This document shows, in pieces, positions 53,559 through 63,579 of a DNA stretch of 64,000 nucleotides (positions within the stretch are counted from its first letter, which is position 1; every line of letters begins with the position of its first letter). The stretch is from the NCBI RefSeq assembly GCF_001559595.1, contig NZ_LNTY01000034.1, positions 558,001 through 622,000 of the forward strand, read 5' to 3'. Position numbers and translations under genes: made by a program. The notes under the pieces are model-generated. The model was given only the letters and a program-made list of their open reading frames with translations. It did not search any database and was not told the origin of the DNA. The stretch is from Enterovibrio coralii. Its GTDB lineage: Bacteria > Pseudomonadota > Gammaproteobacteria > Enterobacterales > Vibrionaceae.

Positions 53559-54188
53559 GTGATTGGCCGATTACGCGGAATTTTGCTTGAAAAGCAACCA
53601 CCTGAGATTCTTCTTGAAGTAAACGGCGTTGGCTACGAAGTCAGTATGCCAATGAGCTGTTTTTACGAACTCCCAGAAGTGGGTGAAGAAGCAATTGTTT
53701 ACACCCATTTTGTTGTTCGTGAAGACGCTCAGCTTCTTTACGGCTTTAACACCACGGTTGAACGTGCCTTGTTCCGCGAAGTCATCAAAGCCAATGGCGT
53801 AGGTCCTAAACTGGGTCTTGCGATTCTGTCCGGTATGACCGCCACCCAATTTGTCGACAGTGTTGAGCGTGAAGATGTGTCAACACTGGTGAAAATTCCG
53901 GGTGTGGGCAAGAAAACGGCAGAGCGACTGGTTATTGAAATGCGTGACCGCCTGAAAAACTGGCATGCGTTTGACCTGTTTACCCCTCATGCAGACGCCG
54001 CAGCGCGTCGCGCATCAAGCACTGACACTATTGTGGCGGCATCGACCGATCCGAAAGACGAGGCGATCAGTGCGCTTATCGCATTGGGCTACAAAGCAGC
54101 CCAAGCAGAGAAAGTGGTTAAGCAAGTTGCTCAGGATGGCATGAAGAGTGAAGCCATTATCCGTGATGCACTGCGTTCGATGGTGTAA
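53559..54188 (+). CDS. ruvA: Holliday junction branch migration protein RuvA
   Basis: 209 residues. Tetrameric DNA-binding protein that seats the RuvB motors on the junction. M-I-G-R-L-R-G at the start (GTG codon 53559), [16 protein letters not shown] and [20 protein letters not shown] are the two helix-hairpin-helix motifs; the C-terminal domain that touches RuvB follows a flexible linker. Thirteen bases before ruvB. Confidence 0.96.
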   Translation: MIGRLRGILLEKQPPEILLEVNGVGYEVSMPMSCFYELPEVGEEAIVYTHFVVREDAQLLYGFNTTVERALFREVIKANGVGPKLGLAILSGMTATQFVDSVEREDVSTLVKIPGVGKKTAERLVIEMRDRLKNWHAFDLFTPHADAAARRASSTDTIVAASTDPKDEAISALIALGYKAAQAEKVVKQVAQDGMKSEAIIRDALRSMV

Positions 54189-54201
54189 TGGAGCAATATA
54201 G

Positions 54202-55208
54202 ATGATTGAAGCCGACCGACTGATGGGGTCTGTGCCACCTAGCCGCGAAGATGATGTCATTGATCGTGCTATTCGTCCGAAGCTGCTGGCAGATTATCAA
54301 GGTCAGGATCATGTACGTAGTCAGATGGAGATTTTTATCCATGCGGCGCGTAAACGTGAAGAAGCACTGGATCACTTGTTGATCTTTGGCCTCCGGGTTT
54401 GGGTAAAACCACCTTGGCAAATATCGTTGCCAATGAAATGGAAGTGAACATTCGCACTACATCAGGCCCTGTGCTTGAAAAAGCCGGGGACTTAGCGGCA
54501 CTGCTGACCAACCTTGAACCTCATGATGTGTTGTTTATCGATGAAATCCACCGCCTGAGCCCAGTGGTCGAAGAAGTACTGTATCCAGCGATGGAAGACT
54601 ACCAACTGGATATCATGATCGGTGAAGGCCCCGCTGCGCGCTCGATTAAAATCGATTTGCCACCGTTTACCTTGATTGGTGCAACCACACGTGCGGGCTC
54701 TCTGACATCACCATTGCGCGACCGTTTTGGTATCACTCAGCGCCTTGAGTACTACAACATTGCCGATCTGAAAGGCATTGTTCAGCGCTCTGCTAATTGT
54801 CTGAACTTGGACATGGAAGAAGAAGGGGCGTTTGAGATTGCCCGCCGAGCGCGTGGCACACCGCGTATTGCAAACCGACTGCTTCGTCGAGTTCGCGACT
54901 ATGCGGAAGTCAAAGCCGATGGTCATATCAATGCCGATGTTGCATCAAAAGCATTGGATATGCTGGATGTGGACAACCAAGGCTTTGACTACATGGACCG
55001 CAAGCTTCTGACTGCGATTATCGAGAAGTTTGACGGTGGCCCAGTCGGGTTGGATAACCTAGCCGCGGCGATTGGTGAAGCGAAAGACACCATCGAAGAC
55101 GTTATTGAGCCGTATCTGATTCAGCAAGGCTATCTGCAACGCACGCCGCGTGGACGTATTGCCAGCCAGCGCGCGTACCTGCATTTCGGCTTCGATTTGC
55201 CTGAATAA
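54202..55208 (+). CDS. ruvB: Holliday junction branch migration ATPase RuvB (frame interrupted near 54390)
   Basis: AAA+ motor of about 336 residues. The first 63 codons are in one frame (M-I-E-A-D-R-L...L-D-H-L-L-I-F-G), the rest in another. Restoring one C in GGCCTCCGG near 54390 rebuilds the Walker [10 protein letters not shown] exactly. Walker [11 protein letters not shown], sensor I A-T-T-R-A-G and the arginine finger [10 protein letters not shown] follow. The break falls within Walker A, so the gene as read would be dead, which is unlikely for an otherwise perfect ruvB; a consensus error is the better explanation. Confidence 0.94.
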
Positions 55209-55230
55209 ACGAACAACCGACCAAGATTCT

Positions 55231-55257
55231 AAGGCCAACATTATGTTGGCCTTTTTT
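55231..55257 (+). terminator. Terminator after ruvB
   Basis: AAGGCCAACA / TGTTGGCCTT with a short loop and six T. Confidence 0.9.
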
Positions 55258-55674
55258 ACATCTGCCCTGTTGCAACTGTGTTACTCACAGCGATTCGTCA
55301 TGTGCGCACAAGCACGCTTTCCATTTCTCGTCTAGCTCTTGAAATCGTCGAAAAAGATGATGACGCTCAAGGACAGATAAAATAAGGGGCTGCTGAAATT
55401 GATTATTTTGACAGCAATCAATGTCTCTGAGGGCCAAATGCTTTGAAGACGGTTGCCAGAATGTTTAGTATTAGCTGTCACTATATTAGGAGTTGCTTAA
55501 CAAAATCCTAACGAGTGCGGCACAAAAGTGCAACATAATAAGGGGGAGTTGTTCACACAGCTCCCGTAAGGAAGCTCGGTAAAGCGCGGCTGGCAAGCCT
55601 CGCATGTGTTTAAGCATTTACTTAACGACATGAAAATGTCGTGCGTCAGTCAGCCTGACGATGAAGGAGTTACC
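55258..55674 (+). promoter_or_regulatory. Upstream region and structured leader of cydA
   Basis: A long non-coding region of about 415 bases. Near the gene there are three successive hairpins: GGGAGTTG / CAGCTCCC (55547-55568 region), GCGCGGCT / AGCCTCGC just after it, and CGTCAG / CTGACG (55644-55660), which ends right before AAGGAG. I found no TTGAT-N4-ATCAA Fnr box. Control by oxygen is expected from the family but cannot be shown here. Confidence 0.45.
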
Positions 55675-57261
55675 ATGTTAACTGATATTGTGGATCTATC
55701 GCGGTTCCAATTTGCTCTCACCGCGATGTATCACTTCCTATTTGTCCCATTGACTCTGGGTATGGCCTTTCTTCTGGCTATCATGGAGTCGTTGTATGTA
55801 ATGACCGACAAGCAAATCTACAAGGACATGACTAAGTTCTGGGGTAAGCTGTTCGGTATTAACTTCGCGCTGGGTGTTGCTACAGGCCTGACGATGGAGT
55901 TCCAGTTTGGTACAAACTGGGCGTACTACTCTCACTACGTTGGTGATATCTTCGGTGCGCCTCTGGCAATCGAAGCATTAATGGCATTCTTCCTAGAATC
56001 GACCCTTGTTGGTATGTTCTTCTTTGGTTGGGATCGCCTGTCCAAGCGTCAACACCTTGCTGTTACTTGGTTGACAGCTATCGGTTCTAACTTTTCTGCG
56101 CTTTGGATTCTGGTCGCAAACGGTTGGATGCAAAACCCAGTAGGTGCAGAGTTCAACTTCGAAAGCATGCGAATGGAAATGGTGAGCTTTGCTGAAGTTG
56201 TACTTAACCCAGTTGCTCAAGTGAAATTCGTTCACACTGTTGCTGCGGGCTACACCACAGGCGCAATGTTCGTCCTGGGTATCAGTGCTTACTACCTGCT
56301 GAAAGGCCGTGACATCGCGTTTGCACGCCGTTCATTTGCTATCGCAGCATCATTCGGTATCGCGGGCATCCTGTCTACTATCGTTCTGGGTGACGAATCT
56401 GGCTATGAGCTGGGCGACGTTCAGAAAGTTAAACTGGCAGCAATTGAAGCAGAATGGCACACAGAGCCAGCACCTGCAGCATTCACTTTGTTCGGCTTCC
56501 CGAACCAAGAAACCATGGAAACCGACTACGCCATCAAGATCCCTTACGTAATGGGTATCATCGCGACGCGTTCTTTCGACAAGGAAGTAACGGGTCTTCG
56601 CGATCTGGTTGATGAGCACGAAGTACGTATCCGTAACGGTATGATTGCTTACGAACTGCTAGAAAAACTGCGTAACGGCGACAAAACACCAGAAACACTG
56701 GCTGAATTTGACGCGGTTAAGAAAGATTTGGGTTACGGCCTGCTGCTGAAAGAGCACACGCCAAACGTTGTTGACGCAACGGAAGCACAAATCAAGCAAG
56801 CGGCTAAAGATTCTATCCCGCAAGTTGCACCGCTGTTCTGGAGCTTCCGCATCATGGTTGCGTGTGGCTTTGCAATGCTGTTCATCTTCGGTATGGCGTT
56901 CTACCAAACGTGTCGTCAGAAGATCGACGAAAAGCCTTGGGTTCTGAAAATGGCACTGTTCGCGATTCCTCTGCCTTGGATTGCATCTGAAGCAGGTTGG
57001 TTCGTTGCGGAATACGGTCGTCAGCCGTGGGCGGTTGGTGAAATCCTGCCTGTACACATGGCGGCATCTAACCTGCCAGCGTACGAAATCATTACTTCAT
57101 TGGTTGCCATCGTTGCACTGTACACCGTGTTCCTGATCGCTGAAGTTTACCTGATGGTTAAGTTTGCTCGTAAAGGCCCAAGCAGCCTGAAGACTGGCCG
57201 TTACCACTTTGAACAGCAAAAGAGCCCAGAAGCGGATCTTGCGCGTCAGGTTGAAGCATAA
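55675..57261 (+). CDS. cydA: Cytochrome bd-I ubiquinol oxidase subunit I
   Basis: 528 residues from ATG 55675 (GAAGGAG upstream). Haem-carrying subunit of the high-affinity oxygen reductase. [10 protein letters not shown] has the N-terminal haem ligand, [14 protein letters not shown] is invariant, and the long Q-loop (about 255-385, with an insert rich in charged residues) marks the E. coli CydA class. The following genes cydB, cydX and ybgE form the classical operon, next to tol-pal as in enterobacteria and vibrios. The window therefore encodes two different bd oxidases. Confidence 0.97.
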   Translation: MLTDIVDLSRFQFALTAMYHFLFVPLTLGMAFLLAIMESLYVMTDKQIYKDMTKFWGKLFGINFALGVATGLTMEFQFGTNWAYYSHYVGDIFGAPLAIEALMAFFLESTLVGMFFFGWDRLSKRQHLAVTWLTAIGSNFSALWILVANGWMQNPVGAEFNFESMRMEMVSFAEVVLNPVAQVKFVHTVAAGYTTGAMFVLGISAYYLLKGRDIAFARRSFAIAASFGIAGILSTIVLGDESGYELGDVQKVKLAAIEAEWHTEPAPAAFTLFGFPNQETMETDYAIKIPYVMGIIATRSFDKEVTGLRDLVDEHEVRIRNGMIAYELLEKLRNGDKTPETLAEFDAVKKDLGYGLLLKEHTPNVVDATEAQIKQAAKDSIPQVAPLFWSFRIMVACGFAMLFIFGMAFYQTCRQKIDEKPWVLKMALFAIPLPWIASEAGWFVAEYGRQPWAVGEILPVHMAASNLPAYEIITSLVAIVALYTVFLIAEVYLMVKFARKGPSSLKTGRYHFEQQKSPEADLARQVEA

Positions 57262-57275
57262 GGAGAGCTTGAGCG

Positions 57276-58412
57276 ATGTTTGATTACGAAATCCTACGAT
57301 TGATTTGGTGGGTTCTGATCGGTGTTTTGCTGATCGGCTTCGCCGTAACCGATGGTTTCGACATGGGTGTAGGTGCGCTGGTACCTGTTATCGGTAAAAC
57401 CGACAACGAACGCCGTGTCATGATTAACTCTATTGCACCGCACTGGGATGGTAACCAAGTTTGGTTGATCACCGCGGGTGGTGCACTTTTCGCGGCATGG
57501 CCTCTGGTATACGCAGTATCGTTCTCTGGTTTTTACCTGGCGATGATTCTGACACTGGCTGCGTTGTGGTTCCGTCCTGTTGGTTTCGACTACCGTTCTA
57601 AGATTGAAGATCCACGCTGGCGTAAAGCTTGGGATGGCGCAATCTTCATCGGTGGTTTCGTTCCGCCAATCATCTTCGGTGTTGCTTTCGGTAACTTGCT
57701 GCAAGGTGTACCGTTTGAGCTGAGCGAACTGCTGATCCCAACGTACCGTGGTAACTTCTTCGGTCTGCTGAATCCATTTGCGATTCTGTGTGGTCTGGTT
57801 AGCTTGTTCATGATCGTGACGCAAGGTGCGACTTGGCTGCAAATGAAGACCACTGGCGACCTGCACACGCGTTCTCGCAACGTAGCGCAACTGACTGCGG
57901 TTCTGACTGCAGTGTGTTTCGCTATCGCAGGCTTCTGGGCTCAGAGCATTGAAGGTTACGTGATCACTAGCGAGATCGTGACTAACGCAACGTCAAACCC
58001 ACTGACGAAAGAAGTGACCACAATGACGGGTGCATTGTTCAACAACTACAATGACTACCCAATCCTGTGGATCGCGCCTGCTCTTGCAGTGATCATGCCT
58101 CTGCTGGCAGCGGCTGCGTCACGCTTCGAGCGTTGTGGCTTTGCGTTCCTGTTCTCTAGCCTAGCAATTGCAGGTGTGATTCTGACGGCTGGCTTTGCGC
58201 TGTTCCCATTCGTAATGCCTTCAAGCCTGTTCCCATCACACAGCCTGACCATGTGGGATGCAACGTCAAGTGAACTGACGCTGAACATCATGACTGGCGT
58301 TGCATTTGTGATGGTTCCAATCATCCTGGGTTACACCATTTGGTGTTACTACAAGATGTTCGGTCGCTTGGATGACAAGTTCATCGAAGAAAACAAGAAC
58401 TCACTGTACTAA
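57276..58412 (+). CDS. cydB: Cytochrome bd-I ubiquinol oxidase subunit II
   Basis: 378 residues with about eight spans. [10 protein letters not shown] near residue 25, [10 protein letters not shown] near 57, then [10 protein letters not shown] are standard CydB motifs. Structural partner of CydA. Fourteen bases after cydA, with AAGGAGA in front, and 15 before cydX. Confidence 0.97.
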   Translation: MFDYEILRLIWWVLIGVLLIGFAVTDGFDMGVGALVPVIGKTDNERRVMINSIAPHWDGNQVWLITAGGALFAAWPLVYAVSFSGFYLAMILTLAALWFRPVGFDYRSKIEDPRWRKAWDGAIFIGGFVPPIIFGVAFGNLLQGVPFELSELLIPTYRGNFFGLLNPFAILCGLVSLFMIVTQGATWLQMKTTGDLHTRSRNVAQLTAVLTAVCFAIAGFWAQSIEGYVITSEIVTNATSNPLTKEVTTMTGALFNNYNDYPILWIAPALAVIMPLLAAAASRFERCGFAFLFSSLAIAGVILTAGFALFPFVMPSSLFPSHSLTMWDATSSELTLNIMTGVAFVMVPIILGYTIWCYYKMFGRLDDKFIEENKNSLY

Positions 58413-58427
58413 GAGAAGGAGTAAACC

Positions 58428-58538
58428 ATGTGGTATTTCGCTTGGATTCTAGGTGTATTGCTGGCGTGCTCGTTCGGTATTATCAATGCGCTTTGGTTAG
58501 AACACACTGAAGCCATGGATCACGACAGTGAAGACTAA
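58428..58538 (+). CDS. cydX: Cytochrome bd-I accessory subunit CydX
   Basis: 36 residues with one span: M-W-Y-F-A-W-I-L-G then hydrophobic core and the conserved E-H-T-E region. CydX is needed for stable haem binding and activity in E. coli. AGAAGGAG precedes the ATG. It overlaps the ybgE start by 11 bases. Confidence 0.95.
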   Translation: MWYFAWILGVLLACSFGIINALWLEHTEAMDHDSED

Positions 58539-58833
58539 GCTAATCGCTTTGCTAGACGGTCTGCATGACCGTCTACACAAGCGCGTATTGATGTTGCTTT
58601 CCCTTGCGTTGGCACTTGCCTGCGGTGGTCTTGTTATGTGGGACCCTCAAGCACTTGCAGCCAAACTGGGTGGGTTTACCGTTGCGACCGGTTTGCCACT
58701 GATTTGGGCGACCTGTACCGGATTTATTCACGGTATGGCGTTCAAACCACGCTTCTGGCTATGGCAATTGGTGTTCTTCCCACCGTTCGCGTGGGTCATC
58801 ATGATCGTCATGTTGGTGCAAGCATTTGCTTAA
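58528..58833 (+). CDS. ybgE: Cyd operon protein YbgE
   Basis: 101-residue inner-membrane protein with three hydrophobic segments (about 19-38, 46-66 and 78-99). The start is GTG 58528 inside the end of cydX. Last member of the cyd operon in E. coli and vibrios; function not established. W-A-T-C-T-G-F-I-H-G-M-A-F near residue 60 is conserved in the family. A terminator follows. Confidence 0.88.
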   Translation: MKTKLIALLDGLHDRLHKRVLMLLSLALALACGGLVMWDPQALAAKLGGFTVATGLPLIWATCTGFIHGMAFKPRFWLWQLVFFPPFAWVIMIVMLVQAFA

Positions 58834-58856
58834 TCAATAAGCACATTGATACTTCA

Positions 58857-58889
58857 AACAGCTCGGGCAACCCCCGAGCTGTTTTATTT
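58857..58889 (+). terminator. Terminator of the cyd operon
   Basis: Perfect 11-bp stem AACAGCTCGGG / CCCGAGCTGTT with a 4-base loop and T-rich tail. Confidence 0.85.
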
Positions 58890-58995
58890 TGCGGCATTCG
58901 TGACCTGCTTCGTTGCTTCGAGGTTTCAATATGTTGAGTAAGTCAGTTATAGTATTTCGCTAAACCTTCTCATGGATTTCAGGTAATTATTCAGG

Positions 58996-59409
58996 ATGAG
59001 TCATCTCCATCCATTCTGCTGGCCAATTCGCGTGTATTACGAGGACACTGATGCAGGCGGGATTGTCTATCATGCGAACTATCTCAAATACTTCGAGCGT
59101 GCGCGCACCGAACTATTGCGAAGTATCGGTGTCAATCAACTGGAACTGTTTGAAGAACATACCGCTTTCGTTGTCCGCCACATGGACATCGATTTCATCA
59201 AGGGTGCAACATTAGACGAATCGCTCACTGTTCAAACAACGGTGTCAGAAATTCGTCGAGCAACCCTAACTTTCTGTCAGGATTTAGTTAATTCACAAGG
59301 AGATGTGTTGTGCCGGGCGGTTGTTAAGGTAGCCTGTGTCGACCCTACGAAGATGAAACCCAAATCCATTCCTAAATCGATTCAATCGGAGATTTTAAGT
59401 GAACGCTGA
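58996..59409 (+). CDS. ybgC: Acyl-CoA thioesterase YbgC of the tol-pal operon
   Basis: 137-residue hotdog-fold thioesterase. [16 protein letters not shown] holds the catalytic aspartate, followed by the [12 protein letters not shown] helix. It cleaves short acyl-CoAs in vitro and interacts with phospholipid synthesis enzymes. First gene of the tol-pal operon; the tolQ start lies within its last codons. Confidence 0.95.
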   Translation: MSHLHPFCWPIRVYYEDTDAGGIVYHANYLKYFERARTELLRSIGVNQLELFEEHTAFVVRHMDIDFIKGATLDESLTVQTTVSEIRRATLTFCQDLVNSQGDVLCRAVVKVACVDPTKMKPKSIPKSIQSEILSER

Positions 59410-60085
59410 ACTTTCAATTCTTGATCTGTTTTTGCAGGCGAGTCTGCTGGTAAAAGCAGTGATGTTGGTTCTGCTAGGCATGTCTGTAGTGTCTTGGGCG
59501 ATGATCATCAAACGTTCGCAAGTGCTTTCACAAGCTTCTGCAAAGGCAGAGCGTTTTGAAGACCGATTCTGGTCAGGGATGGACTTATCACAGCTTTACC
59601 AAGAAGTGCAGGCGCGCAAAGACAGCCTGACGGGTAGCGAACAAATTTTTTACGCAGGCTTTAAAGAGTTTGCGCGTCTTCACCGCAGCAATGGCAAAGT
59701 GCCAGAAGCGGTGATGGAAGGCACGTCGCGTGCGATGCGCGTGTCCTTGTCTAAAGAAGTCGAGTCTTTAGAAACGAACCTTCCTTTCCTTGCTACCGTG
59801 GGTTCAATCAGTCCGTACATTGGTCTGTTTGGTACCGTGTGGGGCATCATGCATGCATTTATCGCGCTGGGTGCCGTGAAACAAGCGACACTGGCGATGG
59901 TTGCCCCGGGTATCGCAGAAGCACTGGTTGCGACGGCGATGGGTCTGTTTGCTGCTATCCCTGCGGTAATGGCATACAACCGACTGACATCTAAAGTGGG
60001 TAAGCTGGAAAACAACTATGTGAACTTTATGGAAGAGTTCTCCAGCATTTTGCACCGTCAGGCATTTGCCGCACCGAAGGAGTAA
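59399..60085 (+). CDS. tolQ: Tol-Pal system proton channel subunit TolQ
   Basis: 228 residues, three spans (about 14-36, 137-157 and 172-192), of the MotA/TolQ/ExbB family. [17 protein letters not shown] and [13 protein letters not shown] are the conserved helices that line the channel. With TolR it uses the proton gradient to energise TolA. GTG start at 59399 overlaps ybgC by 11 bases. Confidence 0.97.
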   Translation: MNAELSILDLFLQASLLVKAVMLVLLGMSVVSWAMIIKRSQVLSQASAKAERFEDRFWSGMDLSQLYQEVQARKDSLTGSEQIFYAGFKEFARLHRSNGKVPEAVMEGTSRAMRVSLSKEVESLETNLPFLATVGSISPYIGLFGTVWGIMHAFIALGAVKQATLAMVAPGIAEALVATAMGLFAAIPAVMAYNRLTSKVGKLENNYVNFMEEFSSILHRQAFAAPKE

Positions 60086-60088
60086 GCC

Positions 60089-60535
60089 ATGGCTTATCAA
60101 CCTAAGCGACGGAAGATGACGGCGGAGATTAACGTCGTACCTTACATCGACGTCATGCTGGTACTGCTTATCATCTTCATGGTGACAGCACCGTTTGTGA
60201 CGCAGGGCGTAGACGTTGACCTGCCACAAACGTCAACGGCCAAAACGGCGGCTGAACTGGCGAAAGAGGAAGACAGCGGCGCATTCATCATTGTTGAGGT
60301 TGACCAAAACGGTGGTCTTGGCCTGAGTGTGAACAATGGCGATATGGTGCGTGGACTTTCGCTTCAGGATTTGTTGATCCGTGTGCGTGCTGAGCTGGAA
60401 ATTCACCCTAAGTCGCCAGTGCTTGTTGGTGGCGATGGGCGAGTGCCTTATTCCGAAATCATTCTTACCCTGGATGCTTTGAACCAGGCGGGAGTCTCTT
60501 CAGTGGGACTAATGACCGAACCGCTTGATTCTTAG
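60089..60535 (+). CDS. tolR: Tol-Pal system protein TolR
   Basis: 148 residues: one N-terminal span (about 18-38) and a periplasmic ExbD-like domain. The proton-relay aspartate lies in [18 protein letters not shown]. The C-terminal V-S-S-V-G-L-M-T helps bind peptidoglycan. Three bases after tolQ, AAGGAG in front. Confidence 0.97.
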   Translation: MAYQPKRRKMTAEINVVPYIDVMLVLLIIFMVTAPFVTQGVDVDLPQTSTAKTAAELAKEEDSGAFIIVEVDQNGGLGLSVNNGDMVRGLSLQDLLIRVRAELEIHPKSPVLVGGDGRVPYSEIILTLDALNQAGVSSVGLMTEPLDS

Positions 60536-60548
60536 AATGAGAAAGTGA

Positions 60549-61640
60549 ATGAAGAATAATCAAAACAATAATTACACGGGTGCCACGGTCGTATCTGTAC
60601 TGCTTCACGGGGCACTTATTGGTGGTTTGCTTTGGGGAGCGGATTTCAGCAAGGCAGTTCATCAACCTGCCGGACAAAGTATCGAAGCGGTGGTGATTGA
60701 CCCGAATGTGGTCAGTGAGCAAGCGCGAAAAATCCGTGAACAGCGCGATGAAGCGAAACGCCAAGAAAGCGATCGCTTAAAGCGTTTGGAACAACAAGCG
60801 GAGCAGCTTGAAAAGCAACGTGAGCAAGAAGAAAAACGCTTACGTGAGCTAAGAGCTGAAAAGCTTGTAGCAGAAAAAGCAGCACGTGAAGCGGAAACTG
60901 AGCGTAAGCGTATTGCAGAAGCCAAGAAGAAAGCGGCTGATGAGCAACGTAAAGCAGAAGAAGCAGCACGTGTAGCAAAAGAAAAAGCCGCTGCGGCAGA
61001 AGCTGAACGTCAACGCCAAGTTGCTGAACGTCGTAAGGCTGAAGAAGCCGCGAAGAAAGCTGAGGCTGAACGTCAGCGCGCTGAACAAGAGCGTGCGAAG
61101 GCGGAAGAAGAACGCCAACGCAAGCTGGCTGAAAAGAAAAAAGCGGAAGAAGAAGCGCGCAAAGCTGAAGAAGAGCGTCAGCGTAAGTTAGCCGAGAAGA
61201 AAAAGGCTGAAGAAGAAGCTCGTAAAGCTGAAGAAGCACGTAAGGAAGCCGAGCGTAAGGCCGCTGAAGCCAAACGCAAGCAGGTAGAGCAGGAGGCTGC
61301 CCTTAATGAGCTTTATAGCGGTCTCGAGTCGGAATCTGCAAGCCGCGACACGGCTCGAGGGCAACAACTCGCGAATGAAGTTGCTAACTGGTCTGCGCGT
61401 TTCACTAACATGATTCAGCAAAGTTGGTTAGTTGATTCGAGCATGAACGGACAAAGTTGTCGGTTGAACCTTAGGTTAGCTCCTGATGGATTGGTCGTGG
61501 ATGTAACAACATTGTCTGGTGATACGACTCTCTGTCGTTCGGCAAAAGCTAGCGTGACAAAAATTGGAAAGTTTCCTATGCCATCAGACTCTGATGTCGT
61601 AGCGAAATTGAGGGATTTAAACCTCAATTTTGAGCGTTAA
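60549..61640 (+). CDS. tolA: Tol-Pal system protein TolA
   Basis: 363 residues in three domains: membrane anchor (about 13-32), long helical domain II of lysine-, alanine- and glutamate-rich repeats (about 50-255), and the globular C-terminal domain III (about 265-363) with two cysteines (Q-S-C-R-L-N and T-L-C-R-S) that form the usual disulfide. It bridges the periplasm from TolQR to TolB/Pal. Domain II contains an almost exact 21-residue duplication. Confidence 0.93.
   Translation: MKNNQNNNYTGATVVSVLLHGALIGGLLWGADFSKAVHQPAGQSIEAVVIDPNVVSEQARKIREQRDEAKRQESDRLKRLEQQAEQLEKQREQEEKRLRELRAEKLVAEKAAREAETERKRIAEAKKKAADEQRKAEEAARVAKEKAAAAEAERQRQVAERRKAEEAAKKAEAERQRAEQERAKAEEERQRKLAEKKKAEEEARKAEEERQRKLAEKKKAEEEARKAEEARKEAERKAAEAKRKQVEQEAALNELYSGLESESASRDTARGQQLANEVANWSARFTNMIQQSWLVDSSMNGQSCRLNLRLAPDGLVVDVTTLSGDTTLCRSAKASVTKIGKFPMPSDSDVVAKLRDLNLNFER
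61101..61226 (+). repeat. Tandem 63-bp repeat in tolA
   Basis: Two consecutive units of 63 bases (61101-61163 and 61164-61226) encode the same 21 residues ([21 protein letters not shown]). The DNA differs at silent sites, so the duplication is not fresh. A partial third unit follows. Confidence 0.75.
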
Positions 61641-61653
61641 AAGAGGATTTAGG

Positions 61654-63006
61654 ATGTTAAAACGATGGAATGCTTTGTTGGCGTTCGTATTAATGCTTTG
61701 GGTTGGGGCGGCTAATGCTGCTCTAGAGCTTTTTATTACTGAAGGTGTCGATTCCGCCCGACCTATCGCTATTGTCCCTTTTAAATGGGATGGTCCAGGG
61801 AAGCTGCCGACGGACGTGTCTGCCGTTATCGCCTCAGACCTGCAGCGCAGTGGTAAGTTCAGCCCTATCCCGACGGATAAAATGCCTCAAACGCCATATA
61901 GCGATGAGAACGTAGACTTCAATGACTGGACGGCACTGGGTGTTGATGCTCTGGTAACAGGTAAAATCAGCCAAACGGCTGATGGCAAATACCTGATTGA
62001 GTACCAACTGATTGATGTGGTTCGTGGGCAGTTGACGGGCGGTAAAAGCAAAGGCTTGTCGACCACAGGTGAACTTATCCTGACCAAAGACCATCTGCTG
62101 TTGAATAACCGTAAAGTGGTCTCTGGTAAACAACTACGTCAGTACGCACACCGCATTTCTGACTTGGTTTACGAAAAACTAACAGGGGAAAAAGGGGCGT
62201 TTCTCACGCGTATTGCTTACGTCGTTGTTGATGATAAAGCAGACTACCCTTACCAGCTTCGCATCGCGGATTACGATGGCTACAACGAACTCTTGGTGCT
62301 GCGTTCAAAGCAGCCATTGATGTCTCCAGCTTGGTCACCTGATGGCAAACAACTGGCTTACGTCAGCTTTGAGAATGGTCAGGCCCAGATTTTCTTGATG
62401 AATATCTACACTGGTGACCGCGAAATGATTTCGTCATTCCCGCGTCACAATGGTTCGCCACGCTTCTCGCCGGATGGCAGTAAGCTGGCTCTGGTGCTTT
62501 CGAAGACAGGTAGTCTACAAGTCTACATACTGGATTTGAAGACCAGAAAAATGGAACAAATTACAAAAGGTCGTTCAAATAACACCGAGCCATTCTGGGA
62601 TCCAGACGGGAAGTCTTTAATCTTTACGTCAGACCGGGGTGGTAAACCACAGATTTATCGAGTAAATTTAGCCGACGGTTCTACTAGTCGGATTACATGG
62701 CAGGGCAGCCAGAATCTCGGTGGTCAAATTACACCTGACGGTAGACACCTGGTGATGGTTCACCGCTCGGACTCAGGCTACAACATTGCAAAACAAGATT
62801 TGCAAACCGGTGCTGTTGAGATTCTAACGAAAACTATGTTGGACGAATCTCCAAGTCTCGCGCCAAATGGCAGCATGGTAATTTACAGCTCAGTTTATGG
62901 GCGTGATAACGTACTTTCGTTGGTTTCTATTGATGGACGATTCAAAGCACGTTTACCGGCGACCAATGGCCGAGTGAGAGCCCCAGCATGGTCCCCGTTC
63001 CAATAA
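61654..63006 (+). CDS. tolB: Tol-Pal system beta-propeller protein TolB
   Basis: 450 residues from ATG 61654 (AGAGG upstream; TTG 61630 rejected since M-L-K-R-W begins the signal peptide). Cleavage near residue 22 (A-N-A). N-terminal D1 domain, then a six-bladed propeller with repeats [25 protein letters not shown] and [11 protein letters not shown]. It binds Pal and TolA. Confidence 0.97.
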   Translation: MLKRWNALLAFVLMLWVGAANAALELFITEGVDSARPIAIVPFKWDGPGKLPTDVSAVIASDLQRSGKFSPIPTDKMPQTPYSDENVDFNDWTALGVDALVTGKISQTADGKYLIEYQLIDVVRGQLTGGKSKGLSTTGELILTKDHLLLNNRKVVSGKQLRQYAHRISDLVYEKLTGEKGAFLTRIAYVVVDDKADYPYQLRIADYDGYNELLVLRSKQPLMSPAWSPDGKQLAYVSFENGQAQIFLMNIYTGDREMISSFPRHNGSPRFSPDGSKLALVLSKTGSLQVYILDLKTRKMEQITKGRSNNTEPFWDPDGKSLIFTSDRGGKPQIYRVNLADGSTSRITWQGSQNLGGQITPDGRHLVMVHRSDSGYNIAKQDLQTGAVEILTKTMLDESPSLAPNGSMVIYSSVYGRDNVLSLVSIDGRFKARLPATNGRVRAPAWSPFQ

Positions 63007-63039
63007 ATATTTGCGCTTATTTGATATAAGGAAAACAAG

Positions 63040-63564
63040 ATGCAAGTTAATAAAGTACTTAAGGGTTTGGCAATTGCGCTGCCTATGTTCACTCTGGCGG
63101 CTTGTAGCTCAAACGACAGCTCTACTGACAGCACTGCAGGCTCTCAAACTAACCAAGGTCAAGAGACCACTATCGTAACGCCAGTAGACGGCGGTCAAGG
63201 TGCTCTGACTGAGCAAGAAATCCGCAACAACGAACTGCGTCAATCTCAAACTGTTTACTTCAACTTTGACGACTACTCAGTACTGCCACAGTTCGAAGAC
63301 ATGCTGGATGCACACGCTGACTTCCTGCGTGAAAACGCAGATATCAAAGTAGTTGTTGAAGGTCACACGGATGAGCGGGGCACTCCTGAGTACAACATCG
63401 CGCTGGGCGAGCGTCGTGCGAACGCAGTTGCTAAGTACCTGCAAGCACTAGGCGTTCCTGCGTCTCAAATTTCAATCGTAAGCTACGGTGAAGAAAAGCC
63501 ACTGGTGCTAGGCCAAAGCGACGAAGCTTACGCGAAGAACCGCCGTGCGGTTCTGGTTTACTAA
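63040..63564 (+). CDS. pal: Peptidoglycan-associated lipoprotein Pal
   Basis: 174 residues. Lipobox L-A-A-C, lipidated at C22, with serine next, so outer-membrane located. The OmpA-like peptidoglycan-binding domain fills the C-terminal half: [24 protein letters not shown] and R-R-A-N-A-V. It tethers the outer membrane to the wall and to TolB. Confidence 0.98.
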   Translation: MQVNKVLKGLAIALPMFTLAACSSNDSSTDSTAGSQTNQGQETTIVTPVDGGQGALTEQEIRNNELRQSQTVYFNFDDYSVLPQFEDMLDAHADFLRENADIKVVVEGHTDERGTPEYNIALGERRANAVAKYLQALGVPASQISIVSYGEEKPLVLGQSDEAYAKNRRAVLVY

Positions 63565-63579
63565 TTTAAGGTAAATCCT

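Noticed and set aside
55380..55420. Fnr box before cydA (TTGAT...ATCAA)
   Set aside because: The half-sites TTGAT and ATCAA are present but separated by 13 bases instead of 4.
61081..61240. tolA repeat as a sign of recent slippage or a mobile repeat
   Set aside because: Silent differences show the units are old, and repeats are normal in TolA domain II.
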